Part shown: in pieces, positions 48,706 to 60,769 of the stretch
How positions within the stretch are numbered: position 1 is the first letter of the stretch
Layout of the letters: each line of letters starts with the position of its first letter
NCBI GenBank assembly: GCA_037957365.1
Contig: JARHVA010003184.1
Span: forward strand, 890,501 to 954,500
DNA length: 64,000 bases
Source: Torreya grandis
Lineage: Eukaryota; Streptophyta; Pinopsida; Cupressales; Taxaceae
Reading direction: 5' to 3'
Position numbers and translations under genes: made by a program
The notes under the pieces: generated by a model
The model's input: only the letters and a program-made list of their open reading frames with translations
Told to the model about the DNA's origin: nothing
Database searches by the model: none

Positions 48706-51700
48706 GCCCATGTGGCACTCCTAGGAAACCCACCCATGGTAGTATAGTGGATCTTTCCCCTCCTCTCAGACCACTAATCATATGTGCCACATGTATATGT
48801 GTGTGCACATGGTTTATTTATTAGTAGTTAACTTTGTTAATCATATGTATTTAGTAATCTACATAGGATAAATAATAAAATCACACACCAAATCTATATA
48901 CATGTGATAATAATGACACACACACACACACACAAATATGTGAGTTTTCTTTAGGTACATCACATAGCTTCATCTAAGCTTGGGATTATAGTCCCCAAAA
49001 CTAACATACAAATGGCTGGGTATATAGTAGCCCAAGTTAGTTTATGACTTAGATCTCTATTTAGTGGGGCCCTTGGCCTAGTAGAGATATTAATCTCTAT
49101 TACTTGGATAATTGAGCTATGGCCTACTCAAGGGTGGCTAACCTATCTAGTATGTCTCTTACAGTTTCTTCTCCTCTAGCCCTATCCACTCTTATTTATG
49201 CTATCTCTAATCTCATCCAGGTTACCTCAAGGTTATCTAGTGATGTTACTACCTTAGTCTATATTATCACTATCTCCTACCACACCAATTCTTCCTTATT
49301 CCTCACATTCTCAACCTCTAGTTTTGAGATCCACTACTACACTCTCCCAAACTCTATAACAACTCACACACCTACTCTCTAGTAGAACACATGTGGGACT
49401 ACACCTGGTGGTAAGTGTGGTGTGCACTACCGATTTGCCACTAACATGATGTCTATAAATAGCTCATGTAGTATTTGATCCACCTCAAGAGCCATCCAAC
49501 TCATATGGTCTCTTACACACACATACAACAAAATATATTAGTAATATACTAACTCATATATAGAGAACAAAGTAAATGTAAATTCATGACTCAAATCATA
49601 ATTTATACCTAGTGATATTCCTACTCACCACAAGACTCTTGTCTATTGTGTTCTCCCTAGTAGTAATAATTCTTATAATAGTCTTTCCACTTTGGTCTTT
49701 CCCTATGTGGGATGGGCCTACTCCAAACCTTAGTCTATGTTCTTGAGATGAAATTTATATTATTGGTTCCCTAGCTCCCCCTAATAATTGGCCCTGATCC
49801 CCTCTTTATGCTAAGGCTTGAGGCCCTAGGTGCATGTAGACCCATTATGAGCTTATGAAATTAACCTATACAAGGAGAGTCTCTACCTTGACATCCTTTA
49901 TCCATATTTCTAACATGTATGAATCTCAGATGTATCCCTCAAGGACATTCATTTATAAATCATGACATCAACTGAGCCTTATAAATTTAATTATTGATGT
50001 CCATATGGTATCCTCTTCTAGTGATATAAATGACCAAGATCCAAAATAAGTCTTTAGTTGGACTAGTGGTAGTCCCTCATAATCCCACATTAGTAGTAGC
50101 ATAGTCTTGATCATACATCCTAATCCTTATCATTAGATTTGATCTAACTATTGGTATAATCCCCAAGGATATACTATCCTTAGGTGTACCTTCATCCTCC
50201 CTCTACACCCTAGATTGTGTTAGTCTGTGATAGTGGTAATATCCCTATGTTTTGGTTGGTGTACCCTCTGTAAGACAAAACACCTACAATAACTATCTAT
50301 AGTGGTGATACCATAGGTGAATTATGCACTATTATGGATCATGATATGTGTACACCTTGGTCTATCCCACTAGGTAGTCCCTTGATGCTATAATATATTG
50401 TTTAAATCATGGTGACACTACTTTTCTTATAGTCTTTACACCATAGAGCTAGTAGACATCCTCATTCTTGGGTATAACCTTTAAGTATGACCCTATGAAA
50501 ATTTTTAATCTCTCTAGGTCCCATTAACGCAACATTACGTTCACAACCTATTGATAGTAATTCATGGTGGCCACATGGGACATCCTCCACAACATTATTT
50601 CATATAGGAATCCTTGATAAACTTGGATAATTACATCTACCTCATATCCTATCCATGCAAATGATTTATCTTATTTATCCACCTCATAACATGTGGGAAG
50701 CACTAATAGTGGATGTAGCTTTACTAACTAAGATGGATCTCTTTCCTCATGAACAATGAATCCTCCTAAAATCTACATTCATGCACACCAAAATAGGATG
50801 TTATTGTGTGAAAACCATTTAAAATACAAGTGTAAACTTACTATTTAACTTTCCCTCTCTATGGTCCTACAAACCTCTTTTAAGACCTTTCTAAGACTTT
50901 TCTTAGATTTTTGGGCTTAAGACATAGGTTTTCATACTATTATATAGCTTGTCTTAGGCCAAAGGCATGTATTTTTAATAAAATTTTTCCTTGCCTATGT
51001 TCAAGTTGCACATTAGTCTAAAAACTTATGGCCTAGACTATGGGTGCTTAGGAAAGCCCTAGGGCTTGCCAGAATGCCCATCCCATATCTTCAATCCACC
51101 TCCCATCTATCCACATATATTAGGCTCCCCATATTAGACAATTCATCCTATATTTTTCCTCCATACATATACAAATTCAATTAAAATCTAATGAAAACAT
51201 CTGTAGGGCCTTCTATAAACCAAAAAACTAGAATTTTTTAAAAATTAATAGTTGGTGGACTTACCCAGACCATGATGATCACTCCTCATTCTCTCTCGTG
51301 CACATCCATATCCTAAATATGTTTTTTGGGTTCTCTTAGATCTCATCATGTTTGTGTCAAGGTAAAAATGGTTTGAAAAGAGTATTTTCACACTTTTTAC
51401 CTTTTCACTTTCCCTTTTTTAGGCCTTTTTGGGTGAATTATCTAATGTTGTTAGGAGAGACATTTTACCTCTATCCTAGTGGGTTTGTCCCATTATAGAC
51501 ATAATGGTGGCCTCTATTTTCCTCCTTAGGGACAATTTAAGAATTTTTTAGACATTTATATTCTCTTATACCCTTGAGTCCCCTGGCAACCCGGGCCTAT
51601 ATACTCACTTTTAGATACACCTAAGATAGAAGGATATTTGTGTGCTTATTTTAGCTAGTAGTCTCCTTGATTATTTGTAGTTGATGCCTTACCTACTCCA

Positions 51701-51715
51701 TATCTCTCTTTGACC
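48706..51715. other. Long 3' region of element F, mostly unexplained
   Basis: About 3 kb between the end of integrase and the relic frame at 51716. It holds a (CA)n run at 48915-48933, one short open frame (49119-49382, Ser/Thr/Leu-rich, no known motif) and CT-rich text with no recognised domain. The minus strand at 51576-51599 reads like a primer site (TTGCCAGGGGACTC), raising the possibility of a second, reverse-oriented element here. Confidence 0.4.
48915..48933. repeat. (CA)n microsatellite
   Basis: About nine uninterrupted CA units. Confidence 0.9.
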
Positions 51716-52261
51716 ATGATTTTTATAGGTGTGCATGTTTATGGTTGTGATTTTTTGGGACTTTATCTAGTATTATTTGATAAGTATTCATCTGACACAT
51801 GCCTCTTACCATCCTTATTCACCTCTCACTATGGTTGGCATTGGTCACCTCCATAATTTTGGCTTAGTAAAATTTATCCATCTCCCTCATGTAAATTTCA
51901 TATTATATACCATGTCAAGCTAGTAATTCCATGGTGGTGTATTTTATCCTTGACCCCCATAATGGTGCATAATTTCATGGTGATCCACATTGATGATGAT
52001 AATCAAGGTAACCCAGGACCTACTACTATGGCTTAGATTATTAATGATCCATGACAACATGATCTTGTTAGAGTTGGTTTCTTATTTATAATTGAGATTC
52101 ATAATAATATCAAGTATCAAAAAATTATAAAATCCTTGATCAATGCTCATGCACTAGGCACATGTTATGGGTAGTTGTTCTCTGACTCATTCTTAGTTGT
52201 GTCTCAGCTCACTGGGGTTTAGAACGTCCTTAGCTCTAAGTTTTCCCCTTATTTAAGGTGA
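51716..52261 (+). pseudogene. Unrecognised 181-codon relic frame before the F 3' LTR
   Basis: From ATG 51716 to TGA 52259-52261 one frame has only five internal stops (TAA, TAG, TGA, TAG, TAG) in 181 codons, much fewer than this AT content would give by chance. It starts MIFIGVHVYGCDFLGLYLVL. It continues FTSHYGWHWSPP, VKLVIPWWCILSL, then MVIHIDDDNQGNPGPTTMA and RVGFLFIIEIHNNIKYQKII. I recognise no domain. Its place after integrase recalls the env-like frames of Athila-type elements, but no signal peptide or clear membrane anchor is evident. Confidence 0.5.
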
Positions 52262-52617
52262 AACTTGATTTTATCTCCTCTTTTAAGGTCATATATATAT
52301 CCCATATCCATTATGAAGATAATGTTATAATTTATTCTCTGGTGAATGCTATCATGGATTATATGGTTTTATATCAATTTTTATTATATCTATGTAGGCG
52401 CTGGAGTTAGAGCTAGATTTGGATTACATATAGTTCACATGGTACCCATTGGATTGAAACATATAATACCCTTCCAATACCATTTAAATTAGGTAATTTA
52501 AGGTAATGTTATCTTTTTTCCATTTTCCTATCTTTTTCCTACTTTTGTGTGGCTTCTATGTACTATAAAACACTCCTTGTTCTACTAAACATATATTAAT
52601 TTTACCTCAAGGGTATA
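52262..52617. other. Internal end of element F
   Basis: Non-coding stretch ending TACCTCAAGGGTA before the 3' LTR. The purine tract is not convincing. Confidence 0.35.
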
Positions 52618-53880
52618 TATAATTGTGATTTTTATGACCTTGAACCTCTCAATTATTACATATAAACTTGTCATGTATACTAATAATTACATGAGTTCTA
52701 TTTTATTCTACCTATATGGTTGGATAAATCCTCATTTTATTATGCACCCCACTAGGTCTTCCCTACACACTATCTAAGATTTTGTACCCTAAAAACCCCT
52801 TTTCATGCATCACAGAGACCCTTTAGGAGGATGGATGACCTAGACCATGGAATTTTTGAAAAACCCATATCCAAAGACATGTTTTTTTTTCCAAAATTTT
52901 GTATCTTAGGCCACAACTCTTCTATAAAACTACTTTGGCATGTTTGTCTTCTTCTAAATAGTCATAAATGACTCTTTTTTGGGAGATCAATGACTTTATT
53001 TGCCATATGACTCCAAATAATTCATTTTTACCCCTATTATTCACTCTTTTCTCTCTCTTGACCTTATTGAATATCTCTTCATTCATTTCTTGGTGATTTT
53101 AGATTCTAATGTGATAGAGGATTACCTACACACTTGAAAACTAATTTAGTTGCACCATTTCTACTCCCAGCTATTCTTGCTTCACTGTGGCTTTTTCGTA
53201 GCCACTATGATTGGAATTTAACCTAAATTTTGCACTTTTATTGGTATCCACACTCATATTTTCTACTTATTCACCCTCTCTCCTTGCTTGTGGACATTAT
53301 ATTAGATAATGACTCTCCATTAAATCCTAGTCTTCCTCCATCTCTGAAGTAATTTGGACTCCTAGTTGGTAGATAATATAAATTGAGTTTTGATCTTGAT
53401 ATATGGGGAACTTGATTTCATGGTGAAACCCATTAGTTTATGTAGAGTAGTTTATTTTATAGGGTTTAGTGTTTTATGCTAGTTTAGCTTCATTTGAACA
53501 TGTATTAACTTAGATTTTTAAAATTAATGCATTATCTTCATTTGAAAACATATTTATATTCAAAATAGTTCTTATTTTACTATATTTAAATGTTTATTAT
53601 TCACATTCACTACTTGGTAGTGTTTATTTATTCAAATAACATAGATTTATTACTTAAATTTCATTACTTTATGCCCTTTACAAATTGTTCTTTTGTGGTT
53701 ATTCCCATTAGAGATATTTGTGTCCTTTGTGAACTTAATTATGATATCCCTAACCTGATTTTCAAGTCCACCTATAGATTAGTACATGTTGGTAAACCAG
53801 ATAGTTACTATAGGTCTCTATTAGCTCATAGATTTATTGAGATTAGTAAGAATTTGATTAGTACCCCATGCATACACATT
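52618..53880 (+). repeat. 3' LTR of element F
   Basis: Direct repeat of the 5' LTR. A clear match runs at least to GAGATTAGTA near 53838. The end near GCATACACA at about 53880 is approximate. Confidence 0.75.
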
Positions 53881-53919
53881 TTTTTTTAACTTCATTTTTT
53901 TTTTTTTAATCTCTTGAAA
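53878..53919. repeat. Poly-T tracts
   Basis: Two T runs separated by AACTTCA, between elements F and G. Confidence 0.8.
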
Positions 53920-54044
53920 TAACCTATCAATTTTCAATCTATATAAGTACATTAATTAAAGGGTGAATAGAGAAAGGGGTGGGTATACCTTTTATGCTTT
54001 AAAATATTATTGGTCCCTATACCATTACCTAAAACCATTACAAG

Positions 54045-55273
54045 TAACTTCTATCCAGATCCTTAGGTAATTAGAACCCATTTATCCACTTATATATATA
54101 ACCATTCTAAAATTATTTTAAACTAATATTCACTTTAAAAATATATTTTAATTTAAGTATCAAAACACACTCATTTTCCCTACACTAATTGATCCCTGAA
54201 AAGACAATTTTAACACAATGGTAATGGAAAACTTAGTTAAATTAAAATATTGATGAATAAAAGAAAATATCAGTAGAGGTATGTCCTCATTCTATTATAT
54301 AATATAAATTTTCCATATTTAATCACAAACACAAATCTACATATAAAACTTATAATTTCACTTTATCTAATTTCATTGAGAGTTATAAAAATGACACATT
54401 ATGAGATATAGTTTATATTAATGATATATATGATGAAAGTATAGAAAAATAGATGTTATAAAGTAATAAAATCATAAATAAACAAAGGAAAAAAAATCTA
54501 TAATCACCACATTGGAATCTACTCTAACTACACCCTCCAAAACATGCAAACATACATACCAAACTGAATACAAGAAACTAGAAATCTGTGAATCTCTAAT
54601 GCAATCCGTATATGAGATTACCCTCTAAAAATCAAATGGGTTTCATCCTGTGATATCCAAGAACCCAAGGGGTTTCATCCTCAAATCCTACAGTTGAAGC
54701 ACAAGTGCATCAAACATGTAGAAGTTGTTGAACAAATAAAAGATCCCAAATTGATAATTTCACCTATCTTTAATAAGATTTGGGACACAAATCTGAACAT
54801 TTAAAATATAGTATTTACATATTCTATCTCTATACTAGGAAATAATGAATTTACATATTATATCTCTTCATAAATCCCACCAAAGATATGTCATAGTTTC
54901 ATTTTTATACAATGCTAATTTCACTCATAAGGTTCTCCGCTTCCACTCTCTTAAAATTGTCATAGATTTTGTCATAAAGTTTCTATATTAGACATGATAT
55001 TTAAAAAATCCATTGATTTTAATGCCCACCATGAATTTCATCATAATAACTCCATAAATTATGTCTTAAATCATGCAATAGTAAATACCACACCTCATTT
55101 GGATAATACAACTAATATTTTTATATTTAATGGCCCATATTTCAATAACATGAATTATGGTGGATAAAAATATTAAAATAAATATTTCCTAATTATTCAC
55201 ATTAGCTCACCATAAATATCTAAAATGAGATAATTGGTCACCCTTTGGATTTTATTAGAAACCTGACATTACA
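54045..55273 (-). repeat. 3' LTR of element G
   Basis: It matches 58560-59789 (for example CAATTTTAACACAATGGT, TATTATATAATATAAATTTT, GAAGCACAAGTGCAT, CATGAATTATGGTGGA). On the minus strand it starts TGTAATGTC at 55273. The lower edge is set from the length of the sister LTR and may be off by about 40 bases. Confidence 0.8.
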
Positions 55274-55287
55274 AAACCCCCCTTCTC
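55274..55287 (-). promoter_or_regulatory. Polypurine tract of element G
   Basis: The minus strand reads GAGAAGGGGGGTTT directly before TGTAATGTC, a good purine tract that confirms the orientation. Confidence 0.75.
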
Positions 55288-55478
55288 AATATTTCTTGCC
55301 CTCAAGAAATGCAAATCTAGATGTTCCATAATCATCATGCCAAAGTGATAAATCAAATTGTAATAGCCATATAATCTAGATCCTAAAATTGTGAAGTGAG
55401 ATAAATCCTACCAAATATCACTACAAGAAACACTTTCCCTAACATCCAAAACATCCTTATGAAACTTATGTAGTTTGA

Positions 55479-55742
55479 TCACCTTTTTGGAAAATAACTT
55501 GACCTCATGAGAATAAATGTCAAATAGATGTGCATAAATCTCAAAATATTCTCCTTCACTTTGGATTCATGAACTAATAATATTATATTTTTATTAAGTA
55601 TGGGTACATCAATCACTACAAATTTTTTGTCTCTCACATTACCATCAAGGAGGTTAGTAGAAATTGTGTTTTTAACATATTCCTCCATAATAGAGACCTT
55701 ATAATTAGTAGAAATAATATAAGAAGAATATAGATCAGGCAT
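55479..55742 (-). pseudogene. Integrase N-terminal relic of element G
   Basis: This open minus-strand frame contains DKKFVVIDVPILNKNIILLV, then HESKVKENILRFMH, which corresponds to the segment before and at the start of the HHCC zinc domain of chromovirus integrase. Only about 200 bases separate it from the LTR, so the catalytic core and any chromodomain have been deleted. Confidence 0.65.
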
Positions 55743-56160
55743 CCTAGGAAAAACATCAGTTAATTCATTTATTTTATAATTAATGTACTCTATATCAAAA
55801 TCATTATCTTAGAGATTACTCACCCATAACTTTAAAATATTATGAGATGTCTTTACCCCACATTTTTCACAAGCTAAGCATTGTCAGAACTTGTTTAAAT
55901 CATGTATGATGGTCAACATTTTTTTCCTAATTATTCCAACTTCCAACCTTTAAATGCTATGGGATGTCCATTATGAACTAATATCACTCCAAGTTTTTTT
56001 GTTGAAGCATCACATTCTATAACAAATTGAGGTGATAAATCTGAAATAGCAAGTATAGGACATGAAATCATTACCTCCTTAATCTTATCAACATCTTTTT
56101 GTCCAATTTATGTCTATGCAAAAATTCCCTTCTTTGTCATATCAGTTGAAGGTGTTTATA
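55743..56160 (-). pseudogene. RNase H relic of element G
   Basis: The minus strand reads KIKEVMISCPILAISDL, then PQFVIECDASTKKLGVILVH (first catalytic Asp in ECDAS), NGHPIAFKGWKLE and, lower, FDIEYINYKINELTD. The text closely follows the chromovirus RNase H pattern with TAG and TAA interruptions. The middle part (the Glu and second Asp) is shortened. Confidence 0.75.
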
Positions 56161-56279
56161 GACATAAATATCCCTTAAAAAATCTTTTGTAATGACTTTA
56201 AAGGCCATAAAATACTTTCAATTATGCTAGTGTGGTGGGAGGAGGTCAATACAAGAAAGCTTAGATCTTTTGTATCTGT

Positions 56280-56859
56280 TTGAACACCTTGAACACTAAT
56301 TACATGTCCCAAGTATAATATCTCTGTCACCTCGAACTCACATTCAAATTATTTTGTAAAGATATCCTATTGCTCTAGAATTTGAAGGAATAAATCTAAA
56401 TACTTCAAATTATCTTCCCAAGTATTACTATAGATCAAAATGTCATCAAAGAAAATAAAAAAATATTATTACATGATTTCTAAATACCTGATTCATACAT
56501 GAATAAAAGGTAATTGACGTATTTCTAAAACTAAAGGGCATGAAAAAGAACTAAAAATTTCCCTAGTGACATTTGATTATTGTCTTATGTACCTCTTCAT
56601 CCCTTACATGGGTCTAATGGTAACCTTACCTCAAATCAGTCTTTAAAAAGTACACTACCCCATGAAACTCATTAATGAGATAAATGATCCTAGGAATGGG
56701 GTATCTATATTTTATGGTCATCTTGATTTCCTCTCTATGAATTCTTAGGTGGTGATTAGGAGTGGTTATGATAGGATTAGAGCCTAATTCCAATTCTATT
56801 ATGTGTTTGAATATTCTATTAGGAGGTAATCCCATGGATAAATTACTAAGCATTAACAA
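56280..56859 (-). pseudogene. Reverse transcriptase relic of element G with internal deletion
   Basis: The open part 56859-56626 reads GLPPNRIFKHIIELELGSNP, then HLRIHREEI, and passes directly into MTIKYRYPIPRIIYLINEF and YFLKTDLR. About 40-50 residues normally found between these segments, including the KKKDGS/CVDYR-type region, are missing at about 56725. Downstream text (GYHXTHVRDEEVHKT, FFMPFSFRN, IIFFYFL) follows the palm. The DD box is lost to stops. Confidence 0.8.
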
Positions 56860-57208
56860 ATAACTTATTTCCCAAAAAACTCACCCCCTGAGAGAATGCC
56901 TCTCCCTTATTTTAATTTTAACCACTCATAGTGATCCATTATAACTTCCTTTAAACACCTTGAATTTTTATTCATATTTAAACTCAAGTTATATGAAATT
57001 ATACTTCTGCAAACAATAACCATTGAAGTGAAAACATTGTATACCAAAAACCATGTTAGTTTCTCCTAATGACACATAGATATGTTGAGTTATCAAATTA
57101 TTTTAGTGGATGGAATCATAAACCCATCAATATTAAATTTATCAAAATATATAATTTCATGTGCCTCCACTTATTACTTGGATCCCATACTTTTATTTAT
57201 GGACCATT

Positions 57209-57682
57209 TTAAACTAAAACAAAATGATCCTTGTATCCTTTCATACCAATTATGTCTTTAACCCTCTCTCCATTCCTAGAGTATTTACCATGATGAAAAA
57301 ATATATGAAATGGCATAGTATGAAACAAAAAATATAAAATATTACTTTCCTTCTCATACCTTGGGCTATAATCAAATTTCTTACCTCCCTTTTCTAATTT
57401 AGAAGTAGGAGCATTTGAGAGATTTTCCTTGACACAACCATCCATGTAATCTAGAGTTTCAAAATTAGTGTCATCCAATGAAACATTATATTTTCCTACA
57501 TGCTCATCACTATCATTATTATAAAAATAAATATCATATGGTAATGTCACAAACTCTGTAATGCTTGGAAAATGGATGGGTGCTCCTAGGGATGAAACAT
57601 CTTCAATTTTGCATTTGACATGTAATGCATGTTCTTCCTTTACATCATTAATAAAAATAGTTTTTTTGATCTTATAAGTCAT
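57209..57682 (-). CDS. Open 157-codon frame in element G, gag/protease junction region
   Basis: This is the longest uninterrupted frame of G. The N-terminal part (MTYKIKKTIFINDVKEEHAL) looks like the text after a gag zinc knuckle. The rest is acidic and contains DSDEHVGKYNVSLDD, DYMDGCVKENLSNAP and a His/Phe-rich end (FHTMPFHIFFHHGKYSRNGE). I see no DTGA-type protease motif. It lies between the gag remnant and RT on the same strand. It may be only a surviving piece of the Gag-Pol frame. I do not claim expression. Confidence 0.4.
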   Translation of the reverse strand: MTYKIKKTIFINDVKEEHALHVKCKIEDVSSLGAPIHFPSITEFVTLPYDIYFYNNDSDEHVGKYNVSLDDTNFETLDYMDGCVKENLSNAPTSKLEKGGKKFDYSPRYEKESNILYFLFHTMPFHIFFHHGKYSRNGERVKDIIGMKGYKDHFVLV

Positions 57683-58540
57683 ACCTATTTATATTGAGGA
57701 TAATTAAATTTCCACTTGCATGATGGATTAATTTTGGGGCTTATCACAAACTCCTTTCAACTCTAAATTTTCTTGCTCTTTGATTTCTTGAAAATATAAT
57801 TTTCCTTTATGCTCCACCGTCACACTTTTTCCTTGAAATTTTATGGTTATAATGTATCCTCAATTATTTTAGTTATGTGGTCTTTATTCTAGATATTTTT
57901 ATTATTTTTATGTCTTTACTTCTTCTTTTCTCCAACATCTGTGACTTGTCTTCTAAGTTCTTTATGATGACTAAAGTTAGGTGCATTAGGTTGAGACAAA
58001 TATTTGCTATTTTAGATGGATGGATCTAATCAGTTTATTCTACCTCCTTTGTTGTTTCTATTCATTTATATATCATATAATTATATGAAAGTGAGGTCTT
58101 GTTTCACTGCAAGGTTAAGTTTCTCATATTTTTCATGATATATTGTAAAATCATTACTTGCATGTAGTTGTTGATTACTTATTTCTTCAAGATTACCCCT
58201 TTCCTTCTACAATAATTTGGAATGAATTTTTTTTGAAGGTGGGATGATTAAGATCTACTCATTTTATGATGATCTTCCTTCTCCCTCATTTTATTTATTT
58301 GGGTTAATACCCTAAATAACTCAAATTAGTTTTGACATGGATTCTTTTAAGGTTCTTTGGATTATCTTCTCCAGATCCTTTTGAACTCAATTGATTATCT
58401 CATGTAAATAAATAATTTAATCATAATTAACCCTATTTTATATATCACCCATATTTTCTTCTTTGATCACTGGTGGATGAACATTTCTTTTTTCTCTTTG
58501 ATGGTATCTTAATTCTCTTTCAATAAAACCACTCGCATGC
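57683..58540 (-). pseudogene. Weak gag remnant of element G
   Basis: The minus strand shows scattered gag-like text (NQQLHASNDFTIYHEKYEKL, then LAVKQDLTFI, and HHKELRRQVTDVGEKKK) between many stops. It is placed here mainly by position between the 5' LTR and RT. Confidence 0.4.
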
Positions 58541-58559
58541 ATTCGATATTATATCAATA
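58541..58559 (-). promoter_or_regulatory. Possible primer binding site of element G
   Basis: The minus strand next to the 5' LTR reads TATAATATCGAATGC, which could be a decayed TGGTATCAGAGC site (initiator tRNA-Met). Weak. Confidence 0.3.
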
Positions 58560-59789
58560 TGCAAAATCTCCAAAATAGTTTGAAAGATAAAAGTTATTAT
58601 AAAATTTTACTAACCCTCCAAATATTATTTTCAAATAATATTCACTCTAAAAATATATTTCAATTCAACTATAAAAACACACGTGTTTTCCCTACACCGA
58701 TTGATCCCAAGAAAGGCAATTTTAACACAATGGTCATGGGAAAATTCATTAAAATTAAAATATTGATAAATAAAAATAAAATATAAGTATATGTAAAACC
58801 TCATACTCTTATATAATATAAATTTTATATATTTAATCAAAAACACAAATCTGTATATAAAACTAGTAATTTCACTTTACTCGATTTCACCAAAAGTCAT
58901 AAAAATGATAAATTATGAGATATAGATTATATTAATGGTATATATGATGAAAATAAATAAAAATTGGATTTTATAAATTAAAATAATAATAAATAAATAA
59001 ATAAAACAAATAAGGAATCGCCACATTAGAATCTACTCAAAATACACACTTTAAAACATGCAAACATACACACCAAACTGAATATGATAATCTGCAAATC
59101 TATGAAGTTAAAATGTAATTATTGTATGATATTAAACCATATAAATAAAATTTATTTCATCATATTATATACAATAACATAATGGGTTTTATCCTTGAAT
59201 CTTGTAGCTGAAGCACAAGTGCATTAAACATGTAGAAATTATTGAATAAGAAAAAGATCCCAAACTGATAAGGCCATCTATCTTAAATAAGATTTGGGAA
59301 ACAAATACCAACATAGAAAATAAAATATTTAAATATTATATATATATCTTAGGAAATAATTTTTTTACATATTATAACTCCTTATACATCCCACCAAATA
59401 TTTGTCATAATTTCCTTTTTATACATTACTAATTTCATCCATAAGATTCTCCAATTCTACTCTCTCTTAAAACCATCATAGATTTTATCATCATGTTTCT
59501 ATATTAGATATGATATTTCTAAAATACATTTATTATAACTCCCACCATTAATGTCATCATAATAAATCCAAAAATTGTGCCTCAAATCATGAAAGAGTAA
59601 ATACCATGGCCCACTTGGAGAATATAACTATTATTTTAATATTTAATGGCTCATATGTTAATAACATGAATTATGGTGGACCAAAATATTTAAATAAATA
59701 TTTCCTAATTAATCACATTAGTTTACCTAAAATATGGGAAATGAGCTAACTGGTCACCCTTTAGATTTTATTGGGAACAAGACATTACA
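58560..59789 (-). repeat. 5' LTR of element G
   Basis: Direct repeat of 54045-55273, ending GACATTACA at 59789 on the plus strand. The lower edge TG at 58560 follows the putative primer site. Confidence 0.8.
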
Positions 59790-60769
59790 TTATCTAAGCA
59801 ACATCCATTCCAAAATAGCATTTGAATAAGCAAACATCTTTTTTTATTCATTTTCCTACTACATTGGCCAGGTTGATCTTGTTAGGGATTCAATTTATTT
59901 AATTTAATTTAGTTGGATAGGCTAACCTAGGTCAAGACCTAATGACTATCTTTCCTACCCAAAAAATTAAATTGGTCAATCATGTCGGCTAAATTCCTAG
60001 GATGACTTGGGGTCAATATTTGGCTATAAATACACACGTAAATTCAATATAATAGAGAGTAACATTCATTTTCACATTATTATAGATCACAATTTTTCTA
60101 TTTTTACACTTGAAGATTCATTGCTTACAGTTTTAACTTGAAAGGAAAGAAAATTGTCTTATGGGAAAGTATTGGATGTAAAGTAGGAGTGTTTTAACAT
60201 AGAGATAATTTATATGGTGTGATACTTACAAATACACAACCCATTCTAAATCACTATTGATTGAGGGAGAGATTGAGGCATGACAAGTTCATCCAAAGGT
60301 AAGTATTCCTAACTTTTACTCTTTCATTTGGTAGAAATATAATGCATATAGTAATAGGTTGAATTTTATACTCCTTGATTAGTTTACCTATACATATACT
60401 TGAGTAGAGTTATTTTTTCTGTTATATGTTTTTTCATTATTAGCTATCCCCCGTTGTGTTAAAATCTTTAGTGAGCACTAGATCAGATTTTTATATGTAT
60501 AGTAGGCTTGACTAGGGTTATTACATAATATCATTTTAATAGAGGATTTTGAACCCTCTCCTTTTACGTTGTGTAGTAAGACATACCTTAGTTAGGTTTA
60601 GCAAATTTTAATTGGTCATCTCGATATAAAAAACCATGTAAGGAGTTTTTGGTAAGATTACCTTATTTGAACTTGGAAATCACTAAGTAGGACAAGTTAT
60701 AGATCCATCCTAATTCATTATATACATTCTAGTGAAATCAATGTGAATTTAACCCTTGCATTCATAATT
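59790..60769 (+). other. Leader region with promoter-like elements, possibly LTR of another element
   Basis: Non-coding. It contains TGGCTATAAATACACACG (TATA box at 60025-60032) and a good splice-donor-like CCAAAGGTAAGTATT at 60293-60307. Motifs of the 60-bp repeat begin to appear (GGTTGATCTTGTTAGG near 59872). No second LTR copy is in the window. Confidence 0.4.
60025..60032 (+). promoter_or_regulatory. TATA box candidate
   Basis: TATAAATA in a TTTGGCTATAAATACAC context, a strong plant TATA match with a purine-rich stretch about 25 bases downstream (ATAATAGAGAGTAAC). Confidence 0.5.

Larger units (their letters stand above)
41087..53880 (+). mobile_element. Element F: Ogre/Tat/Athila-like Ty3/gypsy element
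   Basis: LTRs of about 1.2 kb (41087-42305 and 52618-53880) flank gag, protease, RT, RNase H and integrase in that order on the plus strand, followed by about 3.9 kb of extra sequence before the 3' LTR. There is one RNase H after RT and none before it. All frames are broken. The downstream edges of the LTRs are uncertain by tens of bases and no target duplication was established. Confidence 0.8.
54045..59789 (-). mobile_element. Element G: chromovirus-like Ty3/gypsy element, minus strand, internally deleted
   Basis: Direct-repeat LTRs of about 1.2 kb (54045-55273 and 58560-59789) flank a shortened internal region of about 3.3 kb. The minus strand shows, in order, a weak gag remnant, an open 157-codon frame, RT, RNase H and the start of integrase. 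The integrase core is missing and RT has an internal deletion. Orientation is fixed by the domain order and by a purine tract next to the left LTR. Confidence 0.8.
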
